Shown here: one piece after another, positions 8,526 through 15,538 of the stretch
Numbering within the stretch: position 1 is the first letter of the stretch
Layout of the letters: each line of letters starts with the position of its first letter
Assembly: GCA_035653295.1 (NCBI GenBank)
Contig: DASRCB010000039.1
Location: forward strand, 1 to 24,811
Source: DASRCB01 sp035653295
Lineage (GTDB): Bacteria > Acidobacteriota > Terriglobia > Bryobacterales > Bryobacteraceae
Direction: 5' to 3'
Length of the DNA stretch: 24,811 bases
Translations under genes and position numbers: made by a program
The notes under the pieces: model-generated
The model's input: only the letters and a program-made list of their open reading frames with translations
Databases searched by the model: none
What the model was told of the DNA's origin: nothing

Positions 8526-9497
8526 ATGTCCTTTCCCGTCCACCGCATGCGGCGCGTGCGGTCCACCGAAGCCCTGCGCTCGCTGGTTCGCGAAACGCGG
8601 CTAGCGCCGTCGCAGTTCATCCTGCCGCTTTTTGTGTGTCCCGGCGAGGGAGTGCGGAAAGAAATCGGCAGCATGCCGGGCAATTTCCAGCTTTCGATCG
8701 ATGAACTGGTGAAGGAATGCGCGGAAGTCAAATCGCTGGGCATCGGCGGGATCATCCTCTTCGGCATTCCGGAGGTAAAGGATGAGATGGCGTCCGGCGC
8801 GTACGCCGAAAGCGGCATCGTGCAGCGCGCGCTGCAGGCGCTGCGAGCCGAAGTTTCCGGGCTGCTGCTGATCACCGACGTTTGCAACTGCGAGTACACC
8901 AGCCACGGGCACTGCGGGTATGTGCGGGGCAACGAGGTGGACAACGACATCACGCTGGAGTGGCTGGCCAAATCGGCGGTATCGCACGCGCGCGCCGGCG
9001 CGGACATCGTGGCCCCGAGTGACATGATGGACGGCCGCGTCGGGGCGATTCGCAAAGCTCTTGACGAAGCCGGCTTTCCCAGCACGCCGATCCTGTCCTA
9101 CGCGGCGAAATACGCATCGGTGTTCTACGGTCCGTTCCGCGAGGCCGCGGAATCGGCGCCCCAGTTTGGCGACCGGCGCAGTTACCAGATGGATCCGTCG
9201 AACGCGCGCGAGGCGCTGCGCGAGATCGAGCTGGACATCGCCGAGGGCGCGGACATGATCATGGTGAAGCCCGCCATGCCGTACCTCGATATTGTGCGGC
9301 AGGCGCGCGAGCGCTTCGATCTGCCGCTGGCGGCGTATCAGGTGAGCGGCGAGTTCAGCATGATCGTGGCGGCGGCGCAGAATGGCTGGCTGGACAGGAA
9401 TCGCGCCGTGCTGGAATCGCTTACGGCCATCCGCCGGGCCGGCGCCGATTTCACCCTCACTTATTTCGCGAAGGAAGCGGCGCGCCTGCTAGCCTGA
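8526..9497 (+). CDS. hemB: Porphobilinogen synthase (delta-aminolevulinic acid dehydratase)
   Basis: This 323-residue enzyme condenses two molecules of 5-aminolevulinate into porphobilinogen, the second common step of tetrapyrrole (heme) synthesis. The Schiff-base lysines are in AAKYASVFYGPF (Lys195) and IMVKPAMPYLDIV (Lys248). The metal site DVCNCEYTSHGHCG keeps all three cysteines (120, 122, 130), which marks the zinc-dependent class rather than the magnesium-only class. The N-terminus MSFPVHRMRRVRSTEALRSLV is typical of the family, so ATG 8526 is preferred over the in-frame ATG at 8547. The gene opens a plus-strand run followed 11 bp later by a HAD hydrolase. No other heme synthesis gene is in the window. 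The heptaheme cytochrome nearby makes heme supply relevant, but no direct link is visible. Confidence 0.97.
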   Translation: MSFPVHRMRRVRSTEALRSLVRETRLAPSQFILPLFVCPGEGVRKEIGSMPGNFQLSIDELVKECAEVKSLGIGGIILFGIPEVKDEMASGAYAESGIVQRALQALRAEVSGLLLITDVCNCEYTSHGHCGYVRGNEVDNDITLEWLAKSAVSHARAGADIVAPSDMMDGRVGAIRKALDEAGFPSTPILSYAAKYASVFYGPFREAAESAPQFGDRRSYQMDPSNAREALREIELDIAEGADMIMVKPAMPYLDIVRQARERFDLPLAAYQVSGEFSMIVAAAQNGWLDRNRAVLESLTAIRRAGADFTLTYFAKEAARLLA

Positions 9498-9508
9498 AGA
9501 ATTACTCA

Positions 9509-10141
9509 ATGATCCAACCCGCGGCCGTTATCTTCGACTACGGAAAAGTCCTGTCCATTTCGCAGCAGCCATCGGACATGGAAGCGATGGCCCGCGTGGC
9601 CGGCATCGACGTGCCCGTCATGCACGACCTCTACTGGAAATACCGTCTGGCCTTCGATCGCCGCGACCTCAGCATCGAGGATTACTGGAAGACCATCGCG
9701 CGCGAGGGAGGGGCGGTGCTGCGGAACGGCACGATGGAGGAGATCATCCGCCTCGACAACGAAAGCTGGTCGCGCCCCAATCCGGTGGTCGTGACGTGGG
9801 CGGGCGAGATCCGCCGCAGCGGGATCCGCACCGCAATCCTGTCGAATATGCCGATCACGCTGCGCCGTTACCTGACGGAGAACGCGTTATGGCTGCGCGA
9901 TTTCGAGTACGCCACGTGGTCCTGCGACGTGAACGCGGTGAAACCGGAGCCGGCCATTTACTGGCACACGCTGAACGCCCTGAAATTGCAACCCGGCGAC
10001 ACACTTTTCCTGGATGACAAAGAGGAGAACGTGGCAGGGGCGCGCGAAGTAGGCATGCACGCCATCCTCTTCGAGAATCCGGCGCAGGCGTGGAGCGAAT
10101 TGCGCGGCCGCTTTGCTCTCCCGCCCCTCGCGGCAGGCTGA
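9509..10141 (+). CDS. HAD-superfamily hydrolase, subfamily IA-like
   Basis: This 210-residue protein shows the four HAD motifs. Motif I is FDYGKVL (nucleophile Asp10), motif II ILSNMP (Ser112/Asn113), motif III Lys145 in KPEPAIY, and motif IV LFLDDKEENV (Asp169/Asp170). In motif I the usual second aspartate is replaced by Gly, as in the 'FDFGGVL' branch of subfamily IA. The helical cap lies between residues 16 and 90. Members of this branch are phosphatases or dehalogenase-like enzymes with varied small substrates, so the substrate cannot be named. It lies 11 bp after hemB and 9 bp before the MFS gene, which suggests one transcript. A house-cleaning phosphatase role is possible but unsupported by context. 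Confidence 0.88.
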   Translation: MIQPAAVIFDYGKVLSISQQPSDMEAMARVAGIDVPVMHDLYWKYRLAFDRRDLSIEDYWKTIAREGGAVLRNGTMEEIIRLDNESWSRPNPVVVTWAGEIRRSGIRTAILSNMPITLRRYLTENALWLRDFEYATWSCDVNAVKPEPAIYWHTLNALKLQPGDTLFLDDKEENVAGAREVGMHAILFENPAQAWSELRGRFALPPLAAG

Positions 10142-10150
10142 CGGAAGCGA

Positions 10151-11338
10151 GTGCAGCACACCAGCAAACATCGCGTTGCGGTGGCCGTTACCTTCCTGGT
10201 GCACGGCATCGTGGTGGGCAACTGGATCGCGCGCGTTCCAGCGGTGCGCGACAAGCTGGCCCTGTCGCCGGCGTTTCTGGGCTTTTCACTGCTGGGGGCC
10301 GCCGTGGGCGCGCTGGGGGGCATGCCGCTGACCGCTCGTCTGTGCAATGCGTACGGCAGCCGCATCGTTACGCGCCTCGCCTCGCTTGCCTTCTGCGCCT
10401 CCCTGGTTTTACCGGGCCTGGTGGCATGGAAATGGCTGCTGTTCCCAGCGCTGATCGTTTATGGGGCGGCGGCGGGCGCAATGGACGTGTCCATGAACAC
10501 GCAGGGAGCCGACGTCGAGCGCCTGCGGGGCAAGCCGACGATGTCCTTCTTTCACGCCCTGTTCAGCATTGGCGGCATGATCGGCGCGGCTACAGGCGCC
10601 TTGGCCGCGCAGCGGAACATAGCGCCCCGCGATCATCTGGCGCTTGCCGCGATCCTCCTGGCCCCGGTGGTTGCGGCCGTAGGACCGTGGCTGGTCCCGG
10701 GCCACGATCAGGCGTGGGAAGGTCCATTCCGGCTGAGCGCGATGCGCGGCGCGCTGCTCGGCCTCAGCGTCATCTCGTTTTGCATTTTGCTCGGGGAAGG
10801 CGCTATGGCCGACTGGTCGGCGGTGTACCTGCGGGACATCGCGGGCGCGTCCGCAGGCGTGGCCGGACTTGGATATTCGGTGTTCTCAGCCACAATGGCG
10901 CTGGGCCGCCTGGCGGGCGATTCGCTGACCGCGCGGATAGGGGCCGTCGCGGTGGTCCGTTACGGCGCGCTGATGTCGGCATTCGGCCTGGCAGGCGCGC
11001 TGATTGCGGGGACCACGACCGCGGCGATGGTCGGGTTCGGCATAGTCGGCGCGGGCTTTGCCTCCATATTTCCGAACATGTGCAGCGCGGCCGCGAAACA
11101 GCCCAAAGTAACTCCGGCGGTGGCGATCGCCGCCGTGAGCACCACCGGATATCTCGGCTTTCTGGTGGGCCCACCGTTGATCGGGGTAATCGCGAACGCA
11201 GCCACGCTCCGCGTATCGTTGTTGCTGGTAGTAATGCTCAGCGGAGTCGCGGCCATGCTGTCCCGGGCGGCGCGTACGCCAGGTCGACGCGGGCTCCAGG
11301 ATATAAAGGACGTAGTGAGGCCCGCTTCCCATCGCTGA
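10151..11338 (+). CDS. MFS transporter
   Basis: This 395-residue, strongly hydrophobic protein has about twelve transmembrane helices. The N-terminal half (FLVHGIVVGNWIARVPAVRDKLALSPAFLGFSLLGAAVGAL) resembles the YbjJ-like branch of the major facilitator superfamily, and the helix 2-3 loop carries a family-like PLTARLCNAYGSRIV element. The start is GTG at 10151, 9 bp after the HAD gene. The frame runs through to TGA 11336-11338, where the downstream kinase reading frame is already open. The substrate is unknown. Its position directly before a kinase with no sensor domain raises the possibility that it also acts as a signal sensor, as the MFS protein UhpC does. That idea is inferred from gene order only. 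Confidence 0.87.
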   Translation: MQHTSKHRVAVAVTFLVHGIVVGNWIARVPAVRDKLALSPAFLGFSLLGAAVGALGGMPLTARLCNAYGSRIVTRLASLAFCASLVLPGLVAWKWLLFPALIVYGAAAGAMDVSMNTQGADVERLRGKPTMSFFHALFSIGGMIGAATGALAAQRNIAPRDHLALAAILLAPVVAAVGPWLVPGHDQAWEGPFRLSAMRGALLGLSVISFCILLGEGAMADWSAVYLRDIAGASAGVAGLGYSVFSATMALGRLAGDSLTARIGAVAVVRYGALMSAFGLAGALIAGTTTAAMVGFGIVGAGFASIFPNMCSAAAKQPKVTPAVAIAAVSTTGYLGFLVGPPLIGVIANAATLRVSLLLVVMLSGVAAMLSRAARTPGRRGLQDIKDVVRPASHR

Positions 11339-11399
11339 CTCGAACCAGCTGCCGCCGGGCCCGACGCCCCCCGCCCCCAACCCACTGACTGAAAAACTC

Positions 11400-12053
11400 G
11401 TGGCGCTCATCAACGAGCGCGAGCGCGAGCAGGCGCGGGTGGCGCGTATCCTGCACGATCGAGCCAGTCAGGTGCTGAGCGCCGTGGGGCTTCAGCTGGA
11501 TGTGCTGCGCATGGATTTTCGCGAGCAGGCGCCGGGGATCGTGCAGCGCACCACGGAAATCCAAACCATGCTCGAAGGGGTGATCGAGGAACTCCGAGGG
11601 CTCAGTTACGAGCTGAACCCGTCGGTGGTGGAACGCGCCGGCCTGTCCTTCGCGCTGGAGCGTCTGGTGGGCCGTTTCCGCGAGTCCGCTCCGGGGTCGA
11701 TTCGACTGGCGGCCGAGCGAGACGTCCGCATCGACGCGCACCAGGGCACGGTTTTGTACAAGATCGCCGAGTTTGCGCTGGACAATGCGGTCCAGCATGC
11801 AAGTTTCCGCACTGCCGAGGTTTTGTTTCGGCTGGCGCGCGACCGGGCGGTGCTGGAAGTGCGGGATAACGGGGTCGGATTTCCGGTCCACGAGACCGAG
11901 CGACGGTTTCAGGGTGGACTCGGGCTGCTGCTTATGCGATACTATGCCTCTCAGAACGGTATCCGCCTTACAATTCACAGCGCCCGAGGAAAGGGTACGA
12001 TCGTGAAAGCCACTTGCCCGGTGCAACAGTCTCCGCCAGCGGGGTCTATATAG
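11400..12053 (+). CDS. Small soluble histidine kinase (HisKA_3/HATPase), no sensor domain; start uncertain
   Basis: At least 217 residues. The HisKA_3 dimerisation helix has the phospho-acceptor motif ILHDRASQ (His19, with Asp20 and Gln24 of the HDxxxQ motif used for phosphatase activity). The HATPase domain follows, with the N-box DNAVQHA (Asn129), G1 box RDNGVGF (Asp156) and G2 box GLGLLLM. No transmembrane segment, PAS or GAF domain is seen. GTG 11400 is the first canonical start, but no ribosome site precedes it and the frame is open back to 11319, encoding a Pro-rich stretch (SNQLPPGPTPPAPNPL). A non-standard start coupled to the MFS stop is therefore possible. The regulator gene begins 1 nt after its stop, so the two are almost certainly partners. 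Confidence 0.87.
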   Translation: MALINEREREQARVARILHDRASQVLSAVGLQLDVLRMDFREQAPGIVQRTTEIQTMLEGVIEELRGLSYELNPSVVERAGLSFALERLVGRFRESAPGSIRLAAERDVRIDAHQGTVLYKIAEFALDNAVQHASFRTAEVLFRLARDRAVLEVRDNGVGFPVHETERRFQGGLGLLLMRYYASQNGIRLTIHSARGKGTIVKATCPVQQSPPAGSI

Positions 12054-12054
12054 C

Positions 12055-12735
12055 ATGGCGTTCAACGTTTTGCTTGTTGACGACCACAAAATCATGCGCG
12101 ATGGCATCAAGGCCATCCTGCGCCACAGCAGCGGTGAGTTCTCCATTCAGGGGGAAGCCGAATCAGGGGCCGAGGCGATTCAGGCCTGCCGGCGGAAAGC
12201 GCCGGACATCGTCCTGATGGATATCGGCCTGCCGGGGCTGAACGGCATCGAAGCGACGCAGGAAATCCTGCGCCACTGCCCCGAAACTCGCGTCATTATC
12301 CTCTCGATGTATGATGACGAGCACTCCGTCGTCAGCGCGATTCGATGCGGCGCGCGCGCTTTCGTCTTGAAGAAGGCTTCGGACAACGATTTGGTCGATG
12401 CCCTGCGGACCGTGGCCAAGGGCGGCTCCTATCTCAGCCCGCAGGTCTCGGACAAGCTTTTGTTCCGCATTCAGCGAGGAGATCTGGAGGCGAAGCCGGC
12501 GTCGTCAATGCTGGAAGGGCTGTCGCCGCGCGAGCTTCAGGTGCTCAGGCTGGTAGCTGAAGGAAAGACCAGCAAAGAGATTGCGGTAATGCTGGATCTC
12601 GGGCTCCAGACCGTGCGCAGTTATCGCAAGACCATGATGAAGAAGCTGGGCGTGAATAACGTTGCCAGCCTGACGCAGCTCGCGCTCGCGGCGGGGGTCA
12701 CCAGCTTTCAGCCGGAGAACGGAGTACAGGGGTAG
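12055..12735 (+). CDS. NarL/FixJ-family response regulator
   Basis: This 226-residue protein has a receiver domain (about 1-125) and a LuxR-type DNA-binding domain (about 160-215). In the receiver the acidic pair is Asp9/Asp10 (LLVDDH), the phospho-acceptor Asp56 (IVLMDIGLPG), and the conserved Ser and Lys lie in IILSMYDDE and FVLKKAS. The helix-turn-helix is LSPRELQVLRLVAEGKTSKEIA..TVRSYRKTMMKKLGV. It should be phosphorylated by the kinase encoded immediately upstream, since the stop TAG and this ATG are separated by one base. Targets are unknown. A hairpin starts 7 bp after the stop and may end the hemB-to-regulator transcript. Confidence 0.95.
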   Translation: MAFNVLLVDDHKIMRDGIKAILRHSSGEFSIQGEAESGAEAIQACRRKAPDIVLMDIGLPGLNGIEATQEILRHCPETRVIILSMYDDEHSVVSAIRCGARAFVLKKASDNDLVDALRTVAKGGSYLSPQVSDKLLFRIQRGDLEAKPASSMLEGLSPRELQVLRLVAEGKTSKEIAVMLDLGLQTVRSYRKTMMKKLGVNNVASLTQLALAAGVTSFQPENGVQG

Positions 12736-12741
12736 AGGACC

Positions 12742-12759
12742 CGCGAGGTCCGCCTCGCG
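12742..12759. terminator. Hairpin after the response regulator gene (terminator-like or REP)
   Basis: CGCGAGG (12742-12748) and CCTCGCG (12753-12759) form a perfect 7-bp stem with a TCCG loop, 7 bp after the regulator stop. No T-run follows, so it is not a classical intrinsic terminator. A weaker stem CCTGTT (12760-12765)/AACAGG (12786-12791) follows it. No gene is seen in 12736-12878. Confidence 0.4.
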
Positions 12760-12847
12760 CCTGTTCCTGCGCTCGGCCCTGCATAAACAGGTAGCTCCGA
12801 CCGCTTTGGCGCAAATTCCACCGCCATTCGACGCAATACCGAATGGA

Positions 12848-12865
12848 GCAGGCGTTCGCGCCTGC
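12848..12865. repeat. Perfect 7-bp hairpin with TTCG loop
   Basis: GCAGGCG (12848-12854) and CGCCTGC (12859-12865) enclose TTCG. It lies just before the hypothetical gene and overlaps the earliest possible start codon of that gene, which argues that translation begins downstream at 12879. It resembles the GC-rich REP-like palindromes of acidobacterial intergenic DNA. Confidence 0.45.
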
Positions 12866-12878
12866 GGCCGAGGCGTCG

Positions 12879-13394
12879 ATGAAAGTCACAACCAGTTGGT
12901 TACGAGACTGCAGTCATCTGCTGCATCTGTTTCGCGAGGAGGCGCCGCTACCGTACGCGCTGTGCATGTTCGCTTACGTTGACGACGATCGAACCCCGGC
13001 GGCGATGATCGAATTCTTCTTCTACGATGAGGCGAGCGAGCGCGATCCCGCGAGCATTCACGACGTCGCCCTCGCGCTCGGGCGTTTGGTCCCCCTGGAC
13101 GAAGTCATACACGTGCGCGATGCGCGCGTGCGTCCGCCATGGCGCACCTCGGCGCTGTTGCCGCGTCTGTCGGTCCATACGAATACGCTGGGCCGCAGCC
13201 TCGGCGCGCGCTATATGACGGCAGCATCGGGAGGCAGCACCAGCGGATTCCTGCAGCCGTGGCGCGACGAGGCGCGGCGTTTGGGCATGTTCCGGTGCGG
13301 GGGAGAAGAACGCGCCTGGTATCTGGCGCCGATGCGGCCGCTGCCGCAACCCGCCACCCCTAGCGTATCCTCACTGTCGAGGGACTGCCCCTGA
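12879..13394 (+). CDS. Hypothetical protein, about 171 residues
   Basis: I do not recognise this protein. From ATG 12879 it encodes about 171 residues with no signal peptide or membrane segment. The first part looks like an alpha/beta fold (WLRDCSHLLHLFREEA, PYALCMFAYVDDD, AAMIEFFFYDEA). It is followed by VALALGRLVPLDEVIHVRDARV and a Trp/Arg-rich half with a Gly/Ser stretch (TAASGGSTSGF) and RCGGEERAWYLAPM. An earlier in-frame ATG at 12843 lies in a hairpin and is less likely; GAGGCG just before 12879 may serve as ribosome site. It is separated from the regulator by a hairpin region and is convergent with the M23 peptidase gene (22 bp). High third-position GC supports coding. No function is proposed. 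Confidence 0.6.
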   Translation: MKVTTSWLRDCSHLLHLFREEAPLPYALCMFAYVDDDRTPAAMIEFFFYDEASERDPASIHDVALALGRLVPLDEVIHVRDARVRPPWRTSALLPRLSVHTNTLGRSLGARYMTAASGGSTSGFLQPWRDEARRLGMFRCGGEERAWYLAPMRPLPQPATPSVSSLSRDCP

Positions 13395-13416
13395 TCCTTT
13401 GCGCGCCGGAGCACCC

Positions 13417-13926
13417 TCATGACCGCGCGCCGGCGGCGAGCGCCATCAGGATCGGGTAGGGATCCACTGGCGTGCTCTGCCACCAGTGCTTCTCTGGACC
13501 AAGACGCGAAAACTCGAGGTGCAGATGCGGCGTGTTTCCGGCGTTTCCCGTCGTGCCGACGAATCCGATCGTGTCGCCATGCCTGACCGCCATTCCTTCG
13601 TGCAGGCCAGGCGCATAGCCGTCCAGATGAGCGTAGTAAAAGCACCATGTGCCCGACGGGTCGAACTCGTAAATCGTGTTGCCGCCGGGAACGCTGAGGA
13701 AGAGCTTTGCAATGGTCCCGTCAGCTACAGCCAGCACCGGTGTTCCGCGTGGGGCCAGGATGTCGGTTGCGCGATGCTCGCGCGTTCCGCCGCCGCGCGT
13801 GGAATGAAACGTGTCCTGAATCTGGTCAGCCCGGAGGCCGTTCATGGGCAGGGTCCTCACTTCATCGCGCAATGAAGCCTCATCGCCGGCTGCGAACAGC
13901 AAGAGGAAAAGAAGCGCGGCCCGCAT
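13417..13926 (-). CDS. Exported M23-family (LytM-type) peptidase
   Basis: This 169-residue protein has a short signal sequence (MRAALLFLLLFAAG) and one peptidase M23 domain. The zinc ligands are His51 and Asp55 (HRATD) and His136 in PHLHLEF, with catalytic His100 in YYAHLDGY and His134. All are present, so it should be an active metallo-endopeptidase on peptidoglycan cross-links, or a related glycyl or D-Ala bond hydrolase. There is no extra binding domain, so it is a minimal member. The start ATG at 13926 overlaps the TGA of the L,D-transpeptidase gene by one base (TGATG), a sign of translational coupling. A GTG three bases earlier is an alternative. It is the last gene of the envelope operon. 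Confidence 0.9.
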   Translation of the reverse strand: MRAALLFLLLFAAGDEASLRDEVRTLPMNGLRADQIQDTFHSTRGGGTREHRATDILAPRGTPVLAVADGTIAKLFLSVPGGNTIYEFDPSGTWCFYYAHLDGYAPGLHEGMAVRHGDTIGFVGTTGNAGNTPHLHLEFSRLGPEKHWWQSTPVDPYPILMALAAGARS

Positions 13927-14951
13927 CACTTCGCAACCAGATCGGCTTCCATCCCCGGCGTAACGAGGTTGGCCAGATCGTTGGCGTCCCAGTTCGTCAG
14001 CCGGATACAGCCGTGCGATGCCGTTTTACCGATTAGCGAAGGCTCCGGTGTGCCGTGAATCCCGTAGTGCTTCTTGCTTAGCCCGATCCACACCGTGCCC
14101 ACCGGGTTATTGGGACCGGGTCGAATGTGCGCCTTCGAATCGTGTGCCGGCGCATTCCAGAACAGCTTCGGGTTGTAGTTGAAATCGGGATTCATGCGCG
14201 GCGCATCGAGCTTCCATTTGCCCAGCGGCAGGGGATCGTGGTGACTGCCCATGGTTGCGGGGTAATGAGCCATCACCTTGTTCTGTGAGTCCAGCACCTC
14301 AACACAGCTGCAGCTCTTGTTGACCACCACGCGCGCCGCCTGCGAAGCATACAGCGGCGTACGGCCGATGTCCGGGACGGTAATCGTTGTACCCGACTTG
14401 CTGAAATCCGCATCAGGATTCAGCGTCTGCAGCAGCTTCGGGCTGCAATGAAAGTGCTCGGCCAGCTCTTCCAGCGGGGATTCGTAGCCGGCGAAGTCCA
14501 GCTTTGCCTGTTTGTCGAGATCCTTCGGAATCTGCACGAATGGACCGGCCTCGTCCGCATCGGTAATCGTGTATTGCGTGAGCGGCGGCTTCTGATCCTG
14601 GTTGAGAATCGCCCAGGTTGGCTGATCCACCTCGCCGTCAGCCTGCAGCCCACGAGCCTTCTGAAACGCGAGCACTGTCTGGCGCATGTTGTCGCCGAAA
14701 CGGCCGTCGATCTCGCCGGGGGAGAAGTGCTGCCGGTCGAGCAGGATCTCCGCGCGCAGCACCGCGTTTCCGGCGTCACCCTGTTTGATTTCGTCCTGAG
14801 TGGCGGGGTTATTCACCGCGTTCACGTCGAAGCTGACGGGCGCCTCGACTGTCTTCGCCGGCCGGCGCGCGCGGGCATGGTGCGTTCGCGCCCCGGCGGC
14901 GCCCGAGACACAAAGGACAACACTGATGGCGAGAACCGCTGTGGTGCGCAT
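13926..14951 (-). CDS. L,D-transpeptidase (YkuD) with peptidoglycan-binding domain
   Basis: This 341-residue protein has a signal peptide (about 1-21) and a basic His/Arg-rich linker. A PG_binding_1 domain follows (about 62-117: LRAEILLDRQHFSPGEIDGRFGDNMRQTVLAFQKARGL). Next comes a LysM-like stretch (about 155-195: LEELAEHFHCSPKLLQTLNPD..ITVPDIG) and then the YkuD catalytic domain (about 205-340). The catalytic signature ASHGCIRLTNWD gives Cys315, with His313 and His299 in YGIHG. Such enzymes make 3-3 cross-links in peptidoglycan or attach proteins to it, in the periplasm. The start overlaps the preceding stop (TAATG) and the stop overlaps the next start (TGATG), so it lies inside a coupled operon. 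The cysteine pair CSC near 214-216 is an oddity of unknown meaning. Confidence 0.93.
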   Translation of the reverse strand: MRTTAVLAISVVLCVSGAAGARTHHARARRPAKTVEAPVSFDVNAVNNPATQDEIKQGDAGNAVLRAEILLDRQHFSPGEIDGRFGDNMRQTVLAFQKARGLQADGEVDQPTWAILNQDQKPPLTQYTITDADEAGPFVQIPKDLDKQAKLDFAGYESPLEELAEHFHCSPKLLQTLNPDADFSKSGTTITVPDIGRTPLYASQAARVVVNKSCSCVEVLDSQNKVMAHYPATMGSHHDPLPLGKWKLDAPRMNPDFNYNPKLFWNAPAHDSKAHIRPGPNNPVGTVWIGLSKKHYGIHGTPEPSLIGKTASHGCIRLTNWDANDLANLVTPGMEADLVAK

Positions 14952-15520
14952 TAGCTCTTCCTGAAGTCTTCAAAGCTGCTTACCGGCGTATCGAACTCCA
15001 GCCCATCCACGTCGTAGAGCCGCGAGCCCGATGGCGACGCCTCGGTAACATCGGATGCGCTGCGGGCGCCGGCGGCGTCAAGCGCCTCTCTGGCGCGCTG
15101 CGCGGCTCCATTGTCCAGCGCGCGGACAATCACCAGCGCACTGCCGCGCCGCACCTGCTCGGCGTAATACTGGGCATCGTTCTCCGGCACGTTCAATCCG
15201 GTAAGCGCGCCGATCACGCCGCCGGCGGCCGCGCCTGCTCCGGCCGCTCCAAATGCCGCAGCGATGGGACCTCCGGCGACGATCGGGCCGATGCCAGGAA
15301 TGGAAAACGCCGCCAGTCCGAGTAGCGCGCCGGCGACTCCTCCCAGCGCGGCGCCGGCGCCAAACCCGGCGGTCCGTTCCTTCTTCGTCCCGCTTGCCTC
15401 CTGCGAAGGCTGCCGCTGCGCCACGAGGCTGATGTCATCGCGGTTTATTCCCGCGCGTTCCAGCGCGCCGATCGCATCCTCGGCCTGCATTATGTGTGCG
15501 AACACTCCGACCACGTTCAT
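14951..15520 (-). CDS. Glycine-rich general-stress-type protein (YflT/17M-like N-terminus)
   Basis: This 189-residue protein starts with a small alpha/beta domain (VVGVFAHIMQAEDAIGALERAGI..DISLVA) resembling the general stress protein 17M/YflT domain. A Gly/Ala-rich double segment follows (about 51-110, GFGAGAALGGVAGALLGLAAF and AAAFGAAGAGAAAGGVIGALTGL) that looks like a glycine zipper able to enter membranes. It is followed by a second alpha/beta unit (YYAEQVRRGSALVIVRALDNGAAQRAREALDAAGA). Proteins of this layout are common in stress regulons, but their biochemical role is unknown. A GGGAG run about 11 nt upstream of the ATG may be its ribosome site. It follows the BrkB gene by 18 bp and overlaps the L,D-transpeptidase start by one base. 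Confidence 0.8.
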   Translation of the reverse strand: MNVVGVFAHIMQAEDAIGALERAGINRDDISLVAQRQPSQEASGTKKERTAGFGAGAALGGVAGALLGLAAFSIPGIGPIVAGGPIAAAFGAAGAGAAAGGVIGALTGLNVPENDAQYYAEQVRRGSALVIVRALDNGAAQRAREALDAAGARSASDVTEASPSGSRLYDVDGLEFDTPVSSFEDFRKS

Positions 15521-15538
15521 ACTGGTTCGACGCTCCCT

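Noticed and set aside
9536..9556. Apparent loss of the second aspartate in HAD motif I
   Set aside because: The 'FDFGGVL'-type motif is normal for a branch of subfamily IA HAD proteins, so it is not evidence of inactivation.
10090..11388. Long plus-strand open frame overlapping the MFS gene in a different frame
   Set aside because: Gly/Arg/Ala-rich with no hydrophobic pattern; the MFS frame shows twelve helices.
12843..12878. Earlier start (ATG 12843) for the hypothetical protein
   Set aside because: This segment is a perfect palindromic hairpin and its encoded residues (EQAFAPAAEAS) look like translated repeat; ATG 12879 is preferred.
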